A stretch of 64,000 bases of DNA from CAYSUS01 sp964434165 (GTDB lineage Bacteria > Planctomycetota > Planctomycetia > Pirellulales > Thermoguttaceae): positions 27,280 to 91,279 of the forward strand of contig CAYSUS010000015.1 in NCBI GenBank assembly GCA_964434165.1. The letters are read 5' to 3'. The notes below the pieces were generated by a model. The model made no database searches and was not told the DNA's origin. It was given only the letters and a program-made list of their open reading frames with translations. Position numbers and translations under genes: made by a program. Below are positions 1-9,116 of this stretch, one piece after another (within the stretch, counting starts at the first letter, position 1; every line of letters begins with the position of its first letter).

Positions 1-528
1 TTCCCGCTGGGCAAGCGGTACTTCGTCTCCTCCGACCGCATCGACTCGGTCAACGCCAGCGACGCGCTGTACCTGAGGATCGACATGCCGGGCCATCTGA
101 AGCACAAACAGGGCGACACGTTCAGCGAGGTGTACCTGAGCTACCACGGCAGGATCCCTTCCCAGGAGTTTCTCGAGGACTTCCCGCCGGATGGGAAGTT
201 CCATTACCTCCGCGACGACAAGAAGCTGCCCGAGCGGTTCATCCGCGCCTACCGCCTCCGCGATCCCCAGACCGGCAAGGACGGCCCGTGGCTGGCCGGG
301 ATGACGCTCGATCCGGCGGCGGTTTACGAGGCCTGGTGCCACCAGCGGGGCTACGTGTGCTTCATCGAGGAGATCGGCGGCCGGCCCATCGAGCCGGGCG
401 AGCACTTTGGCGCCGCGTTCATCGTCGGCTACTTCGACTCGATCGACGAGATGCACCGCGTGTACGACCGCCACAAGGGACACACGGCCCTGGAGGTGCG
501 CGCGAAGGGGTGGAGGCTGACGGAATAG
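1..528 (+). CDS. C-terminal part of an unknown protein, cut by the window edge
   Basis: The reading frame is open from base 1 to the TAG at 526-528, so the gene starts upstream of the window. The first internal ATG (85) is not a convincing start, because the frame upstream of it reads as ordinary protein (KRYFVSSDRIDSVNASDALY). The visible 175 residues are soluble, rich in aromatic and charged residues, with no signal or membrane segment. I do not recognise the family. The stop lies 4 bases before the start of the radical SAM gene, so the two are probably co-transcribed and may share a pathway. Confidence 0.7.
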   Translation, partial: FPLGKRYFVSSDRIDSVNASDALYLRIDMPGHLKHKQGDTFSEVYLSYHGRIPSQEFLEDFPPDGKFHYLRDDKKLPERFIRAYRLRDPQTGKDGPWLAGMTLDPAAVYEAWCHQRGYVCFIEEIGGRPIEPGEHFGAAFIVGYFDSIDEMHRVYDRHKGHTALEVRAKGWRLTE

Positions 529-532
529 GTGG

Positions 533-1987
533 ATGAAGCTCACCCTCATCAACACCAACCGCATGACCCCGCCCATCGCCCCGGTGGGGCTGGAGTACAC
601 GGCCGCGGCGGCCTTGCGCGATGGGCTTGACGTCCAACTGCTCGACCTGGGTCTCGTCAAGGACGTGCCGAAAGCGATCCGCGGCCACTTCGCCTCGCGC
701 CAGCCGCAGCTCGTGGGCCTCTCGCTCCGCAACGTGGATGACTGCTTCTGGCCCAGCGGGACCTCGTTCGTGCCCGAAGTGGAAGCGGTCCTCGCGCAGG
801 TCCGCCAGCAATGCGACGCCCCGATCGTGCTCGGCGGGGTGGGTTTCTCGATCTTCCCGCGCGAGCTGGTCGCTCGCACGGGCGTCGAGTTCGGCGTCCA
901 CGGCGACGGCGAGATCGCCCTGGTGGAGCTTGCCCGGCAATTGCAGAACGGCCGCCGGTTCGATCGCGTGCGCGGACTTGTCTGGCGGGACGAGACCGGA
1001 GAGCTTCGCGCCAATCCGCCGGCCTGGCCGCCCGAGTGGCCCGCCGACACGCGGCGCGACCTGATCGACAACAGGACCTACTTCCGCCTCGGCGCCCAGA
1101 TCGGCGTCGAGACCAAGCGGGGCTGCCACCGCCAGTGCCTGTACTGCGCCGATCCGCTGGCCAAGGGAGCTTCCGGCCGTCTCCGCGATCCGGCGAGCGT
1201 AGCCGATGAATTCGCCGCGCTGGCCGCAAGGGGCATCGACGTCGCGCATATCTGCGACGCCGAGTTCAACCTGCCGCGGCGCCACGCCGTGGCCGTGTGC
1301 GAGGAGCTGATCCGCCGCGGCCTGGGCACGCGCGTGCGGTGGTACGCGTACCTGGCCGTCACGCCGTGCGACGACGAGCTGGCCGATCGCATGGCCCGGG
1401 CAGGATGCGTGGGGATCAACTTCACGGGCGACGCGGCGTCGGCCGACATGCTGGCTACCTACCGCCAGCCGCACGCGCGCGACGACCTGCGGGCCGCCGC
1501 CCGACGGTGCCGCCAGAACGGGATCGCCGTGATGTTCGATCTCTTGCTCGGCGGGCCCGGCGAGACGCCCGAGACCGCCGCGGAGACGATCGGCTTTCTC
1601 AAGCAGATCGAGCCCGACTGCGTGGGCGCTGCCCTGGGCGTGCGCCTGTACCCGCGTACGGCGATGATCGACCGCGTGGCCGCCGAGGGGCCGATCGAGC
1701 ATAGCCCCGCCATCCGCCGCCGCTACTCGGGCGCGATCGACCTGGTGCAGCCGACCTTCTACATCTCGCCCCTGCTCGGGCCGCGCCCGGCGCGGGTGAT
1801 CCGCGCGTTGATCGGCGGCGACGCGCGGTTCTTCGAGCCCGCCGAGGAGCCCGGCGCCGAGACCGGCGAGGGCGACACGTCGGGCGACCACAACTACCAT
1901 GACAACCGGGCCCTGGTCGAGGCCATCGCCGCCGGCCACCGCGGGGCGTACTGGGACATCCTGCGGCGCTTGCGCGGGGCTGGATAG
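533..1987 (+). CDS. B12-binding domain radical SAM protein
   Basis: A 484-residue protein with an N-terminal cobalamin-binding-type Rossmann region (about 1-140; opening LINTNRMTPPIAPVGLEY, then GLDVQLLDL and a PIVLGGVGFS strand) followed by a radical SAM core. The [4Fe-4S] cysteines form the canonical CxxxCxxC at C198, C202 and C205 (GCHRQCLYC). GGPGETPET around 340 fits the SAM-binding GGE-type motif. Such enzymes use SAM and often methylcobalamin for radical methylation or C-C chemistry. The opening resembles the ladderane-associated B12-rSAM group, but the substrate cannot be told. ATG 533 follows an AGGTGG Shine-Dalgarno and lies 4 bases after the previous stop. Confidence 0.9.
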   Translation: MKLTLINTNRMTPPIAPVGLEYTAAAALRDGLDVQLLDLGLVKDVPKAIRGHFASRQPQLVGLSLRNVDDCFWPSGTSFVPEVEAVLAQVRQQCDAPIVLGGVGFSIFPRELVARTGVEFGVHGDGEIALVELARQLQNGRRFDRVRGLVWRDETGELRANPPAWPPEWPADTRRDLIDNRTYFRLGAQIGVETKRGCHRQCLYCADPLAKGASGRLRDPASVADEFAALAARGIDVAHICDAEFNLPRRHAVAVCEELIRRGLGTRVRWYAYLAVTPCDDELADRMARAGCVGINFTGDAASADMLATYRQPHARDDLRAAARRCRQNGIAVMFDLLLGGPGETPETAAETIGFLKQIEPDCVGAALGVRLYPRTAMIDRVAAEGPIEHSPAIRRRYSGAIDLVQPTFYISPLLGPRPARVIRALIGGDARFFEPAEEPGAETGEGDTSGDHNYHDNRALVEAIAAGHRGAYWDILRRLRGAG

Positions 1988-2136
1988 GGGTCTGCCGCGT
2001 TTTCGCAGAGCGAAGCGGAACGCAAGCGGGGCTGTCCCCCGCCCAACCCAGCTGCGGGAACTGTAAGAGGCGTAAAACGCACCAGAAGATATCGACCTGG
2101 AGCGGTGCGCCGCACGCACGCTACGAGGTGCTCTCG

Positions 2137-2373
2137 ATGGCAGGCCTGCTGATCTTCGCGGTGCTCGCGCTTCTGGCGGCGTTCTGGATCTTCCAGTTCG
2201 TGCAGTTGATGGCCCTTTCGGACCACGACTTCCCCGGGCGCTACGACAAGCCGCTGTGGGTGGCCGCCTTCCTCCTGGGCACCGTCCTGGGCGCCGCGGC
2301 CTTCTGGTTCTGGAAGTCCTTGATCCTCTCGGTGCGCGAGCAGGAGCGGTCGGGCGAGGACGAAAGGCCGTAG
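2137..2373 (+). CDS. Small two-helix membrane protein
   Basis: A 78-residue protein with two hydrophobic helices (about 3-25 and 43-63) joined by a charged loop (SDHDFPGRYDKPLW), ending in a Glu/Arg-rich tail. The layout recalls PLDc_N-type mini membrane domains, but no motif settles this. ATG 2137 is preferred over the in-frame GTG at 2128 because GAGGTG at 2125-2130 sits 6 bases upstream as ribosome binding site. It is preceded by about 150 non-coding bases and followed by a convergent gene. Confidence 0.65.
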   Translation: MAGLLIFAVLALLAAFWIFQFVQLMALSDHDFPGRYDKPLWVAAFLLGTVLGAAAFWFWKSLILSVREQERSGEDERP

Positions 2374-2417
2374 CTGGCGCCTCGAAGACTTCGGGAGCCG
2401 TGTTGGGAAGAAGGCCG

Positions 2418-3440
2418 TCAGAACGCGGCCGGCAGCGGCTCTTCGAAGCCAGGCAGGAGGCGCTGGGCGGGCGGGCGCGCCCGGTGGCGATAGCGGCGCC
2501 GGTAGCTCTCCGCCAGGTGGATCATGATCTCCAGAACCAGGAGGTCGGCTCGGGTCATCACGTGCCGCGTGCTCCGCGTGCCCAGGCCGTGGATGAGCTC
2601 CTCCAGCACCTCGACGTGCAACTGCATGGCCTGGCGGGCGCTGAGCCCAGCCATGGCCAGGAGCTCCGCCAGCCGGTGCATCTCGCCGGCCAGATTGCCC
2701 GACCCCATGATCACGTAGGTCCGCAACAGCTCGCGGTAGTGCTGGATCAGTTCCGGCGGCAGCTCGTGCGGCGCCGGGGTCTGCCTTGGCGTCTCCAGGG
2801 GCGAAACGCCCGCGCGGCGCGGGCGCGGCGGGCGATGCCCGCGTTCGACCGATTCGTCCCCCGGCCCGTGCGTCGCGCGCAGGGCCTCCAGGTCGCGGAT
2901 CAACGCGCGCTGCTGGCCGAGAAGCTGCTCCGCCTCGTCGTGCTCCTGCTGTAAGCGGCGGCGCTCGGCCTGGGTCAGTCGGCGGTTCTCGCGCAGAAGC
3001 TGGTGTCGCTGGACCGCCCGGGCGACGACCCAGATCAGGTTGCGCGTCGTGGTCGTGTTGACGCAGACGTAGGAGTCGGCGCCCACCTCGTAGCACATCG
3101 CCGACAGTTCCTGCTCGCTCTGCGAGCCGAGCACGACGATCGCCTCGTCCGAGCAGCCCGCCCGGTATCCCTCGATCATGCCCAGGGCGTCCAGTTCGCC
3201 CGGCACGTGGCTGATCAGCACGGCGTCGAAGGCCTCGTCGCGAAGCCGGGCCAGCCCCGCGGCGCTGCCCACGGCCTCCTCCAGCAACACGTCGCTGGCG
3301 CTGTCCGCGGCGAACGCTTCGGCTAGCCAGCCGCCGGGCCGCTTCAGCGTGGTCACGTAGAGAACCCGCATGCGCGGCGGCAGACCACGCCAGGGGGTCG
3401 ATTGCGGCGCTTGGCGGGCTTTCTCCAGCGTCAGACTCAT
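2418..3440 (-). CDS. Response-regulator-like receiver protein with coiled coil
   Basis: A 340-residue protein. About 20-150 has receiver-like alternation: MRVLYVTTLKRPGG, FDAVLISHVPGELDALGMIEGYR, AIVVLGSQSE, and GADSYVCVNTTTTRNLIWVV, which matches the end of a receiver domain where G-A-D-x-Y/F-hydrophobic is typical. The usual acidic pocket and phosphoacceptor Asp are not obvious (VLISHVPG where LLDxxMPG is expected), so it may be a pseudo-receiver. A heptad-rich segment (LLRENRRLTQAERRRLQQE) follows, then a Pro/Arg linker and an all-helical C-terminal domain. ATG 3440 is chosen because the upstream extension is low-complexity. It is divergent from the gene at 3840. Confidence 0.6.
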   Translation of the reverse strand: MSLTLEKARQAPQSTPWRGLPPRMRVLYVTTLKRPGGWLAEAFAADSASDVLLEEAVGSAAGLARLRDEAFDAVLISHVPGELDALGMIEGYRAGCSDEAIVVLGSQSEQELSAMCYEVGADSYVCVNTTTTRNLIWVVARAVQRHQLLRENRRLTQAERRRLQQEHDEAEQLLGQQRALIRDLEALRATHGPGDESVERGHRPPRPRRAGVSPLETPRQTPAPHELPPELIQHYRELLRTYVIMGSGNLAGEMHRLAELLAMAGLSARQAMQLHVEVLEELIHGLGTRSTRHVMTRADLLVLEIMIHLAESYRRRYRHRARPPAQRLLPGFEEPLPAAF

Positions 3441-3618
3441 GGGGAGCACCCTGAACGAGGCATCGGAACTCGGGGCGGCAGAAAGCGAGGGCCGGAAATG
3501 GGGTGCGGTACTGTAGCGATCCGCGCCAGGCAGGTCAACGCCGGCTCCCGACGCGCCGCGCGCGGTTTGGCCAGCGGTCTTGCCCCCTCGCACCGCGACC
3601 CGGGCTCAGGGGGAAACC

Positions 3619-3651
3619 CAACTCCCCGGCAGAAGAAGACGGGGGGAGTTG
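3619..3651. promoter_or_regulatory. Inverted repeat in the divergent intergenic region
   Basis: Perfect 9-base arms CAACTCCCC (3619-3627) and GGGGAGTTG (3643-3651) around a 15-base loop. It lies between divergent genes, so it could be a leader hairpin or an operator. No T tract follows, which argues against a classical terminator. Confidence 0.4.
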
Positions 3652-3679
3652 GCGTGCGGACCAACACCAACCAGGGGGC

Positions 3680-3710
3680 TAGACAATTCCAGTCGGGGAA
3701 TATAGACAAT
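3680..3710. promoter_or_regulatory. Paired TAGACAAT direct repeat upstream of the SnoaL-like gene
   Basis: TAGACAAT occurs at 3680-3687 and again at 3703-3710, 23 bases apart, about two helical turns, as expected for tandem regulator sites on one DNA face. The second copy overlaps an AT-rich GAATATAGAC stretch that could hold a -10 element. The function is inferred from spacing and position only. Confidence 0.35.
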
Positions 3711-3839
3711 CTGGGTGGTCAGGTTGAACGCGTTCGCGTTCTGAACTCGCTCGCAGGCGGCGTGAGAAGCCGCTGCGGTCTGGGCCAGCCCAAGCGACGT
3801 CTCCTCTCCCAAGCCAACCCCCTCGCACTGGAGCACCCC

Positions 3840-4931
3840 ATGAACCAGAACCATCTGGCAGTATTCCCCAACCCACGCCACGGAGTCGCCCTCGGCATTC
3901 TCGTCTTGATTGGGGCGTTTGTCGATTCGGCCGGCTTTGCCGAAGGCCCGGCCGCCGATCCTCCCGGCAAACAGGCGACTCCTGCTTCAAAGAAGGCGAC
4001 TGCCGACAAAGCGACCACCGGGAAGACGACCGCGCGAACCTCGCCCGGCAAGAAGGCGAAGAGTGAAATGCCTTCCAGCGAGAAGACAGACGGCTGGCAG
4101 GACGCCGCCGTTTCCGACCTGGCCGCGATCCGCGCCGAGTCGCAGGCGTTCGTGGCCGCCTTCAACAAGAAGGACGCCAAGGCGATCGCGGCGATGTGGA
4201 CCAAGGAAGGCGAGTACGTCGACGACTTGGGGCGCCGCTTCCTCGGGCGCGAGGCGATCGAGCAGGCCTATGCGGAGTTCTTCGCCAATAGTCCCAAGGT
4301 CAAGCTCCGCGTCATGATCGACTCGGTTCGGTTGCTCGGCCACTCGACGGCGATCGAGGACGGACGGGCCATCGTGGAGCCACCGCCGGCCGGATCCCCC
4401 GCTTACAGCAAGTACACCGCGGTTCACGTCAAGGTGGACGGCAAGTGGTTGATGGCTTCGGTCCGCGACACGCACGTCGAGACGCCGTCGGCGTTCAGAA
4501 ACGTCGCCGACCTGCAGTGGCTGATCGGAGAATGGGTCGCCGAAGAGCATGGCGTCAAGACAGAGTCGGTCTGCCGTTGGGTGGCCAACAAGAGCTTCGT
4601 CGAGCGCAAGTACACGATGACGAGCGTGGACGGGACACAGACCTCGGGCGTGCAATTGATCGGCTGGAACCCGCGCGATGGCCACGTGCAGTCGTGGAGC
4701 TTCAGCCCGGATGGTGGTCATGCCGTGGGCATCTGGACGCCGCAGCAAGGCGGATGGCGCGCGGAGATGCACGGGGTGACCGGCGCCGGTGTGCCGACGA
4801 CCTCGGTGAACCTGCTGAGGCGGCTGGACCACAACGCCTACGTCTGGCAGTCGGCCCAGCGAACGGCGGGCGACGCGGCGGTGCCGGATACGGACGAGGT
4901 GATCATGAAGCGCCAGTCGGCCGGCAAGTAA
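3840..4931 (+). CDS. Exported SnoaL-like (DUF4440/SgcJ-type) protein
   Basis: A 363-residue protein. An N-terminal hydrophobic segment (about 15-35, ending SAGFAEG) is a likely signal peptide, followed by a Lys/Thr/Pro-rich linker (35-85). Residues about 95-220 form an NTF2/SnoaL fold (AFNKKDAKAIAAMWTKEGEY, then GREAIEQAYAEFF) as in the SgcJ/EcaC family. About 225-355 resembles a DUF1579-type beta domain (LQWLIGEWVAEE). The frame is open back to 3402, but ATG 3840 immediately precedes the signal peptide. Many planctomycete exported proteins have this pair of domains; the ligand is unknown. It is followed 61 bases later by the Gly-rich gene. Confidence 0.8.
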   Translation: MNQNHLAVFPNPRHGVALGILVLIGAFVDSAGFAEGPAADPPGKQATPASKKATADKATTGKTTARTSPGKKAKSEMPSSEKTDGWQDAAVSDLAAIRAESQAFVAAFNKKDAKAIAAMWTKEGEYVDDLGRRFLGREAIEQAYAEFFANSPKVKLRVMIDSVRLLGHSTAIEDGRAIVEPPPAGSPAYSKYTAVHVKVDGKWLMASVRDTHVETPSAFRNVADLQWLIGEWVAEEHGVKTESVCRWVANKSFVERKYTMTSVDGTQTSGVQLIGWNPRDGHVQSWSFSPDGGHAVGIWTPQQGGWRAEMHGVTGAGVPTTSVNLLRRLDHNAYVWQSAQRTAGDAAVPDTDEVIMKRQSAGK

Positions 4932-4992
4932 CCGTGGAACCGCTTGGCACCTTTCGTTCACGAACATACGAACTCACGGGGGAAGAAACACG

Positions 4993-6411
4993 ATGATCCG
5001 ACGATATCTTCTGACAGTATTGGCGGCGAGTTTGATGTTGGGCCTGCCCTTGGCCGACGCGTGGGGCCGCGGCTTCGGCGGGGGCGGGCGCGGAGGATTG
5101 GGCGGAGGTGCCCACGGAGGATTTGGCGGAGGCGGTAGCCACGGGGGCTTCCATGGAGGCGGCTTCAGCGGCGGGCATAGCCCCGGGGGCTTTGGTGGCT
5201 TCAGTGGCGGGCATAGCCCCGGCGGATTCGGCGGCATGCACAGTCCGGGAGGGCTCGGCGGAGCCCATCATGGGTCGAGCTTGGGCGGTCCGGGCGCGGC
5301 CGGACTCGGCGGCGCCGGACTGGGCGGAGCCCAGGGCGGTCTTGGTGCGGGCGGACTCGGTCAGCGAGGCGGCGGGGCCCATGGCACGGGCGATCGCTTC
5401 TCGACCCCCTCTCGGGGCCAGCTCAACAGCTTCCTTGGGCTGCCGTCCGATGGCGGACACAACCTCGGCGCCGGCCGCGGCAGTGTGGGCATCGGCGGCG
5501 ATCTTGGTCTTGGCGGCGGTCGACCTGGCGCTGGAGCCGGCGGTGTTGGTCGGCCGGGCGTCGGCCTCGGTGGCGTGGGCCGGCCGGGGGTTGGTGTTGG
5601 AGGAGTGGGCCGACCGGGCGTTGGAGCCGGCGGTGTTGGTCGGCCGGGCGTCGGCCTCGGTGGCGTTGGCCGGCCGGGGGTTGGTGTTGGAGGAGTGGGC
5701 CGACCGGGCGTTGGAGTTGGCGGCGTGGGTCTCGACCGCGTTTCGCCTGCCGTACGCTACCGGAACGCCGCTGCCGTTCGAGGCAGCTTCAATCGTTGGG
5801 ACGTCTACGGTCGAGGCTGGTACGCCGGTCACCCTGGGGCGTGGCGCGCGGCCGGGTGGGGCGTGGGCACGTCCGCATGGCAGGCAGCGACCTGGAACAC
5901 CGTGGGCGACTGGCTGAGCTATTCCTCGGCCGCGCCGGTCTACTACGACTACGGCAACAACGTCACGTATCAAGACGACAACGTCTACGTGAACGGCCAG
6001 GACGTGGGCACCGCGGAACAGTACTATCAGCAGGCGAGCGACCTGGCCACGGCCGGCGCGGGGGCAAGCTCGGACGGGGGACAGTGGATGCCGCTGGGCG
6101 TCTTCGCGCTGACCAAGTCGGGCCACACGAGCTCCAACCTCACGATCCAACTCGCGGTGAACAAGCAAGGCATCATCCGCGGCAACTACAGCGACTCCGC
6201 GACGAACCAGTCCGACGTCGTCCAAGGCTCCGTTGACAAGCAGACGCAGCGCGTCGCGTTCACCGTGGGCAAGGACACCACCCACGTGCTCGAGACGGGC
6301 CTCTACAACCTCACGAAGGACGAGGCCCCCTGCCTGATCCACATGGGCAAGGACCGCACCGAACAGTGGCTGCTCGTGCGGTTGCAGAAGCCCGATAGCA
6401 GCGGCAGTTGA
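4993..6411 (+). CDS. Exported Gly-rich repeat protein with conserved C-terminal domain
   Basis: A 472-residue protein with a clear signal peptide (MIRRYLLTVLAASLMLGLPLADAWG), then about 230 residues of Gly-rich sequence in two blocks: FGGxSGGHSPGG repeats (about 55-90) and VGRPGVGxGG decapeptides (about 180-250). From about 255 the sequence becomes structured and rich in Tyr/Trp (NVTYQDDNVYVNGQDVGT), a pattern seen in planctomycete 'mu-protocadherin-like' proteins, ending in a beta-rich domain. It probably acts outside the inner membrane. The spacing to the downstream sulfatase (24 bases) suggests one operon. Confidence 0.75.
   Translation: MIRRYLLTVLAASLMLGLPLADAWGRGFGGGGRGGLGGGAHGGFGGGGSHGGFHGGGFSGGHSPGGFGGFSGGHSPGGFGGMHSPGGLGGAHHGSSLGGPGAAGLGGAGLGGAQGGLGAGGLGQRGGGAHGTGDRFSTPSRGQLNSFLGLPSDGGHNLGAGRGSVGIGGDLGLGGGRPGAGAGGVGRPGVGLGGVGRPGVGVGGVGRPGVGAGGVGRPGVGLGGVGRPGVGVGGVGRPGVGVGGVGLDRVSPAVRYRNAAAVRGSFNRWDVYGRGWYAGHPGAWRAAGWGVGTSAWQAATWNTVGDWLSYSSAAPVYYDYGNNVTYQDDNVYVNGQDVGTAEQYYQQASDLATAGAGASSDGGQWMPLGVFALTKSGHTSSNLTIQLAVNKQGIIRGNYSDSATNQSDVVQGSVDKQTQRVAFTVGKDTTHVLETGLYNLTKDEAPCLIHMGKDRTEQWLLVRLQKPDSSGS
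5542..5721 (+). repeat. Two 90-bp tandem units inside the Gly-rich gene
   Basis: The sequence from 5542 repeats at 5632 with a period of 90 bases and only a few substitutions (for example GGCGTGGGC versus GGCGTTGGC near 5570/5660, and GCC versus GTT near 5627/5717). Each unit encodes three VGRPGVGxGG decapeptides. The near-identity indicates a recent in-frame duplication. Confidence 0.85.
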
Positions 6412-6435
6412 TCCATCAACCGGAAGGGTACCTCG

Positions 6436-9051
6436 ATGAAACGCCATGACTACACTGTGATAGGGCGAAACTTCCTGGCCGGATCGGCCATCGCGATCCT
6501 CGCGCTGGCAGGCGGCTACTTGCAGAAAGACCGGTCCCCTTGGTCCGATGGAACGGCCCGCGCCGCCGACGCTGTCGCGACGCCCGCAGGAGCCGAGTCT
6601 TCGCTTGCGCCCCAGACGACGGGCGTGCTCGGCTCGCCCGGTGCGACGACGACGATTGACGGCAAGCATCTGCCGCCCCCCGACCCGGAGTTCGGCGGCG
6701 TCGTTAAGCAGGAAGCGCTGCAGTCGAAGCCCTGGTGGGCACCGCGCGTCGTGCCTCCGAAGGAAGCGCCGAACATTCTGCTGATCATCACCGACGACGC
6801 CGGCTTCGGGGTGCCGAGCACGTTCGGCGGCGTCATCCCGACACCGACGATGGACCGTATCGCGAACGAGGGATTGCGCTATACGCGCGTGTTCTCCACC
6901 GCGCTCTGCTCCCCGACGCGCGCGGCGCTGATCACGGGACGAAACCATCACTCCGTTGGCTTCGGCGTCATCTCGGAGCAATCCACAGGCTTCCCCGGTT
7001 ACAACAGCGTCATACCCAGGGACAAGGCGACCATCGGGAGGATCCTGCGCGACAACGGCTATTGCACGGCCTGGTTCGGCAAGGACCACAATACGCCGGC
7101 GTTCGCGGCCAGTCAGGTGGGGCCGTTCGACCAATGGCCCACGGGGATGGGCTTCGAGTACTTCTACGGCTTCGTCGGCGGTGACGCCAACCAGTGGCAG
7201 CCGAACCTGTTCCGCAACACCACGCAGATCTATCCGTTCCGGGACAAGGAGCCCGGCACGTGGAACCTGGTCACTGCGATGGCCGATGACGCCATCGACT
7301 ACATCTCACGCATGCACCAGACCGACCCCTCGAAGCCGATCTTCATCAAGTACGCTCCGGGCGCCACGCACGCGCCGTTTCATCCGACGGCGGAGTGGGT
7401 GAAGAAGATCCAAGACATGCACCTGTTCGATGACGGCTATAACAAGCTGCGCGAGACCATCTTTGAGAATCAGAAGAGACTCGGCGTGATCCCCCGGGAT
7501 GCGAAGCTGGCGCCTTGGCCGGACGAACACCTGAAGCCCTGGGACCAACTCACCGACCAGGAGAAGAAGCTCTTCATCAAGCAGGTGGAGATCTTCGCGG
7601 CCTACGCGGCCTACAGCGACCACGAGATTGGACGGGTGGTCGACGCCTTTGAGGAAGCGGGCCGGCTCGACAACACCCTGATCATCTACATCAACGGCGA
7701 TAACGGCACCAGCGCCGAAGGCGGTCCACTCGGTACGCCCAATGAAGTGGCGTTCTTCAACGGCATTAACATGATGCCGGTCGACGTGCAGATGAAGTGG
7801 TACGACGTGTGGGGCACGGAGCAGACCTACAATCATATGTCGGCCGGGTGGTCTTGGGCCTTCGACACGCCTTTCGACTGGTTCAAGCAAAACGCCTCGC
7901 GGCTGGGCGGCATCAACCAGAACATGGTGGTGTCGTGGCCGGCGCGGATCAAAGACAAGGGCGCCTCGCGCGAACAGTTCATCCACGTGATTGATGTTGT
8001 ACCCACCCTCCTGGAAGTGACCGGGATCCCGGCGCCCGAGGAAGTGGACGGCATCGAGCAGGCGCCGATCGAAGGCACGAGCTTCGCCTACACCTTCGAC
8101 GCGGCGAACGCGAAGGCGCCGTCGCGCCACAAGACGCAGTACTTCGAGATGATGGGCCAGTACGCGCTCTATGATGACGGCTGGCTCTTGAGCACGAAGG
8201 TGAACCGCGCCCCCTGGGAGGCCTACGGGGCGGCGAACCCCGATCCGCTGAACAACCAGGTGTTCCAGCTCTACGATCTGTCGAAGGACTTCAACCAGAC
8301 CAACGACATCGCCGCCGAGCATCCGGAGAAGGTCAAGGAACTGCGCGAGAAGTTCGTCGCCGAGGCGAAGAAGTATCAAGTCTTCCCCATGGATGCGTCG
8401 GTGGCCGCCCGCGTCATCGCGCCGCGCCCGAACATCACGGCCGGCCGCTCGGAGTTCGTCTATACCAGGCCGATGACCGGACTGCCGCAAGGCGACTCGC
8501 CACTGCTGTTGAACACGTCGTACACGATCACGGCCGACATCGAAGTGCCCGAGGGCGGCGCCGAGGGAATGCTCTTGACCTCGGGCGGCCGGTTTGCCGG
8601 TTACGGCTTCTACCTGCTCAAGGGCAAGCCGGTTTTCCTCTGGAACATGCTGGACTTGAAACGCATCAAGTGGGAAGGGCCCGAGGCCCTCGCGCCGGGT
8701 CAGCACACGCTGGAGTTCGACTTTCAGTACGACGGCCTCGGCGTGGGCACGCTGGCCTACAACAGCATGAGCGGCTTGGGGCGCGGCGGCACGGGCAAGC
8801 TGAAAGTCGACGGGAAGGTAGTGCAAACGATCGCCTTGAAGAAGACGTTGGGCATGATCCTCCAGTGGGACGAGAGCTTCGACGTCGGCTCCGACACGCT
8901 CACCGGCGTGAACGACGCGGACTACAAGCCGCCGTTCGCCTTCACCGGCAAGCTCAACAAGCTGACGATCAGAGTGGACCGGCCCGAGCTGTCGCCCGAG
9001 GACATCGAGAAGCTCAAGGCGGCCCAACGCAACAACAGGATGAGCGAGTAG
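6436..9051 (+). CDS. Arylsulfatase, Cys-type formylglycine sulfatase
   Basis: An 871-residue protein of the alkaline-phosphatase superfamily, larger than typical 450-600 residue sulfatases. An N-terminal hydrophobic segment (14-30) looks like a signal. NILLIITDD (113-121) supplies metal-ligand Asp residues, and CSPTR at 158-162 is the formylglycine signature in which C158 would be oxidised by a maturase not seen here. GRNHH and YINGDNGTS further on fit the active site. The C-terminal third (from about 680) is beta-rich, similar to the long tail of AtsA-like arylsulfatases. It would remove sulfate esters from sulfated substrates in the periplasm or outside. Confidence 0.93.
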   Translation: MKRHDYTVIGRNFLAGSAIAILALAGGYLQKDRSPWSDGTARAADAVATPAGAESSLAPQTTGVLGSPGATTTIDGKHLPPPDPEFGGVVKQEALQSKPWWAPRVVPPKEAPNILLIITDDAGFGVPSTFGGVIPTPTMDRIANEGLRYTRVFSTALCSPTRAALITGRNHHSVGFGVISEQSTGFPGYNSVIPRDKATIGRILRDNGYCTAWFGKDHNTPAFAASQVGPFDQWPTGMGFEYFYGFVGGDANQWQPNLFRNTTQIYPFRDKEPGTWNLVTAMADDAIDYISRMHQTDPSKPIFIKYAPGATHAPFHPTAEWVKKIQDMHLFDDGYNKLRETIFENQKRLGVIPRDAKLAPWPDEHLKPWDQLTDQEKKLFIKQVEIFAAYAAYSDHEIGRVVDAFEEAGRLDNTLIIYINGDNGTSAEGGPLGTPNEVAFFNGINMMPVDVQMKWYDVWGTEQTYNHMSAGWSWAFDTPFDWFKQNASRLGGINQNMVVSWPARIKDKGASREQFIHVIDVVPTLLEVTGIPAPEEVDGIEQAPIEGTSFAYTFDAANAKAPSRHKTQYFEMMGQYALYDDGWLLSTKVNRAPWEAYGAANPDPLNNQVFQLYDLSKDFNQTNDIAAEHPEKVKELREKFVAEAKKYQVFPMDASVAARVIAPRPNITAGRSEFVYTRPMTGLPQGDSPLLLNTSYTITADIEVPEGGAEGMLLTSGGRFAGYGFYLLKGKPVFLWNMLDLKRIKWEGPEALAPGQHTLEFDFQYDGLGVGTLAYNSMSGLGRGGTGKLKVDGKVVQTIALKKTLGMILQWDESFDVGSDTLTGVNDADYKPPFAFTGKLNKLTIRVDRPELSPEDIEKLKAAQRNNRMSE

Positions 9052-9116
9052 TCGAGGGCGTCGCGGCCCGCCTTGTCGCGGTGATTCGCGGGGTTGCGGA
9101 AGGGCGGTGGCGGCCC

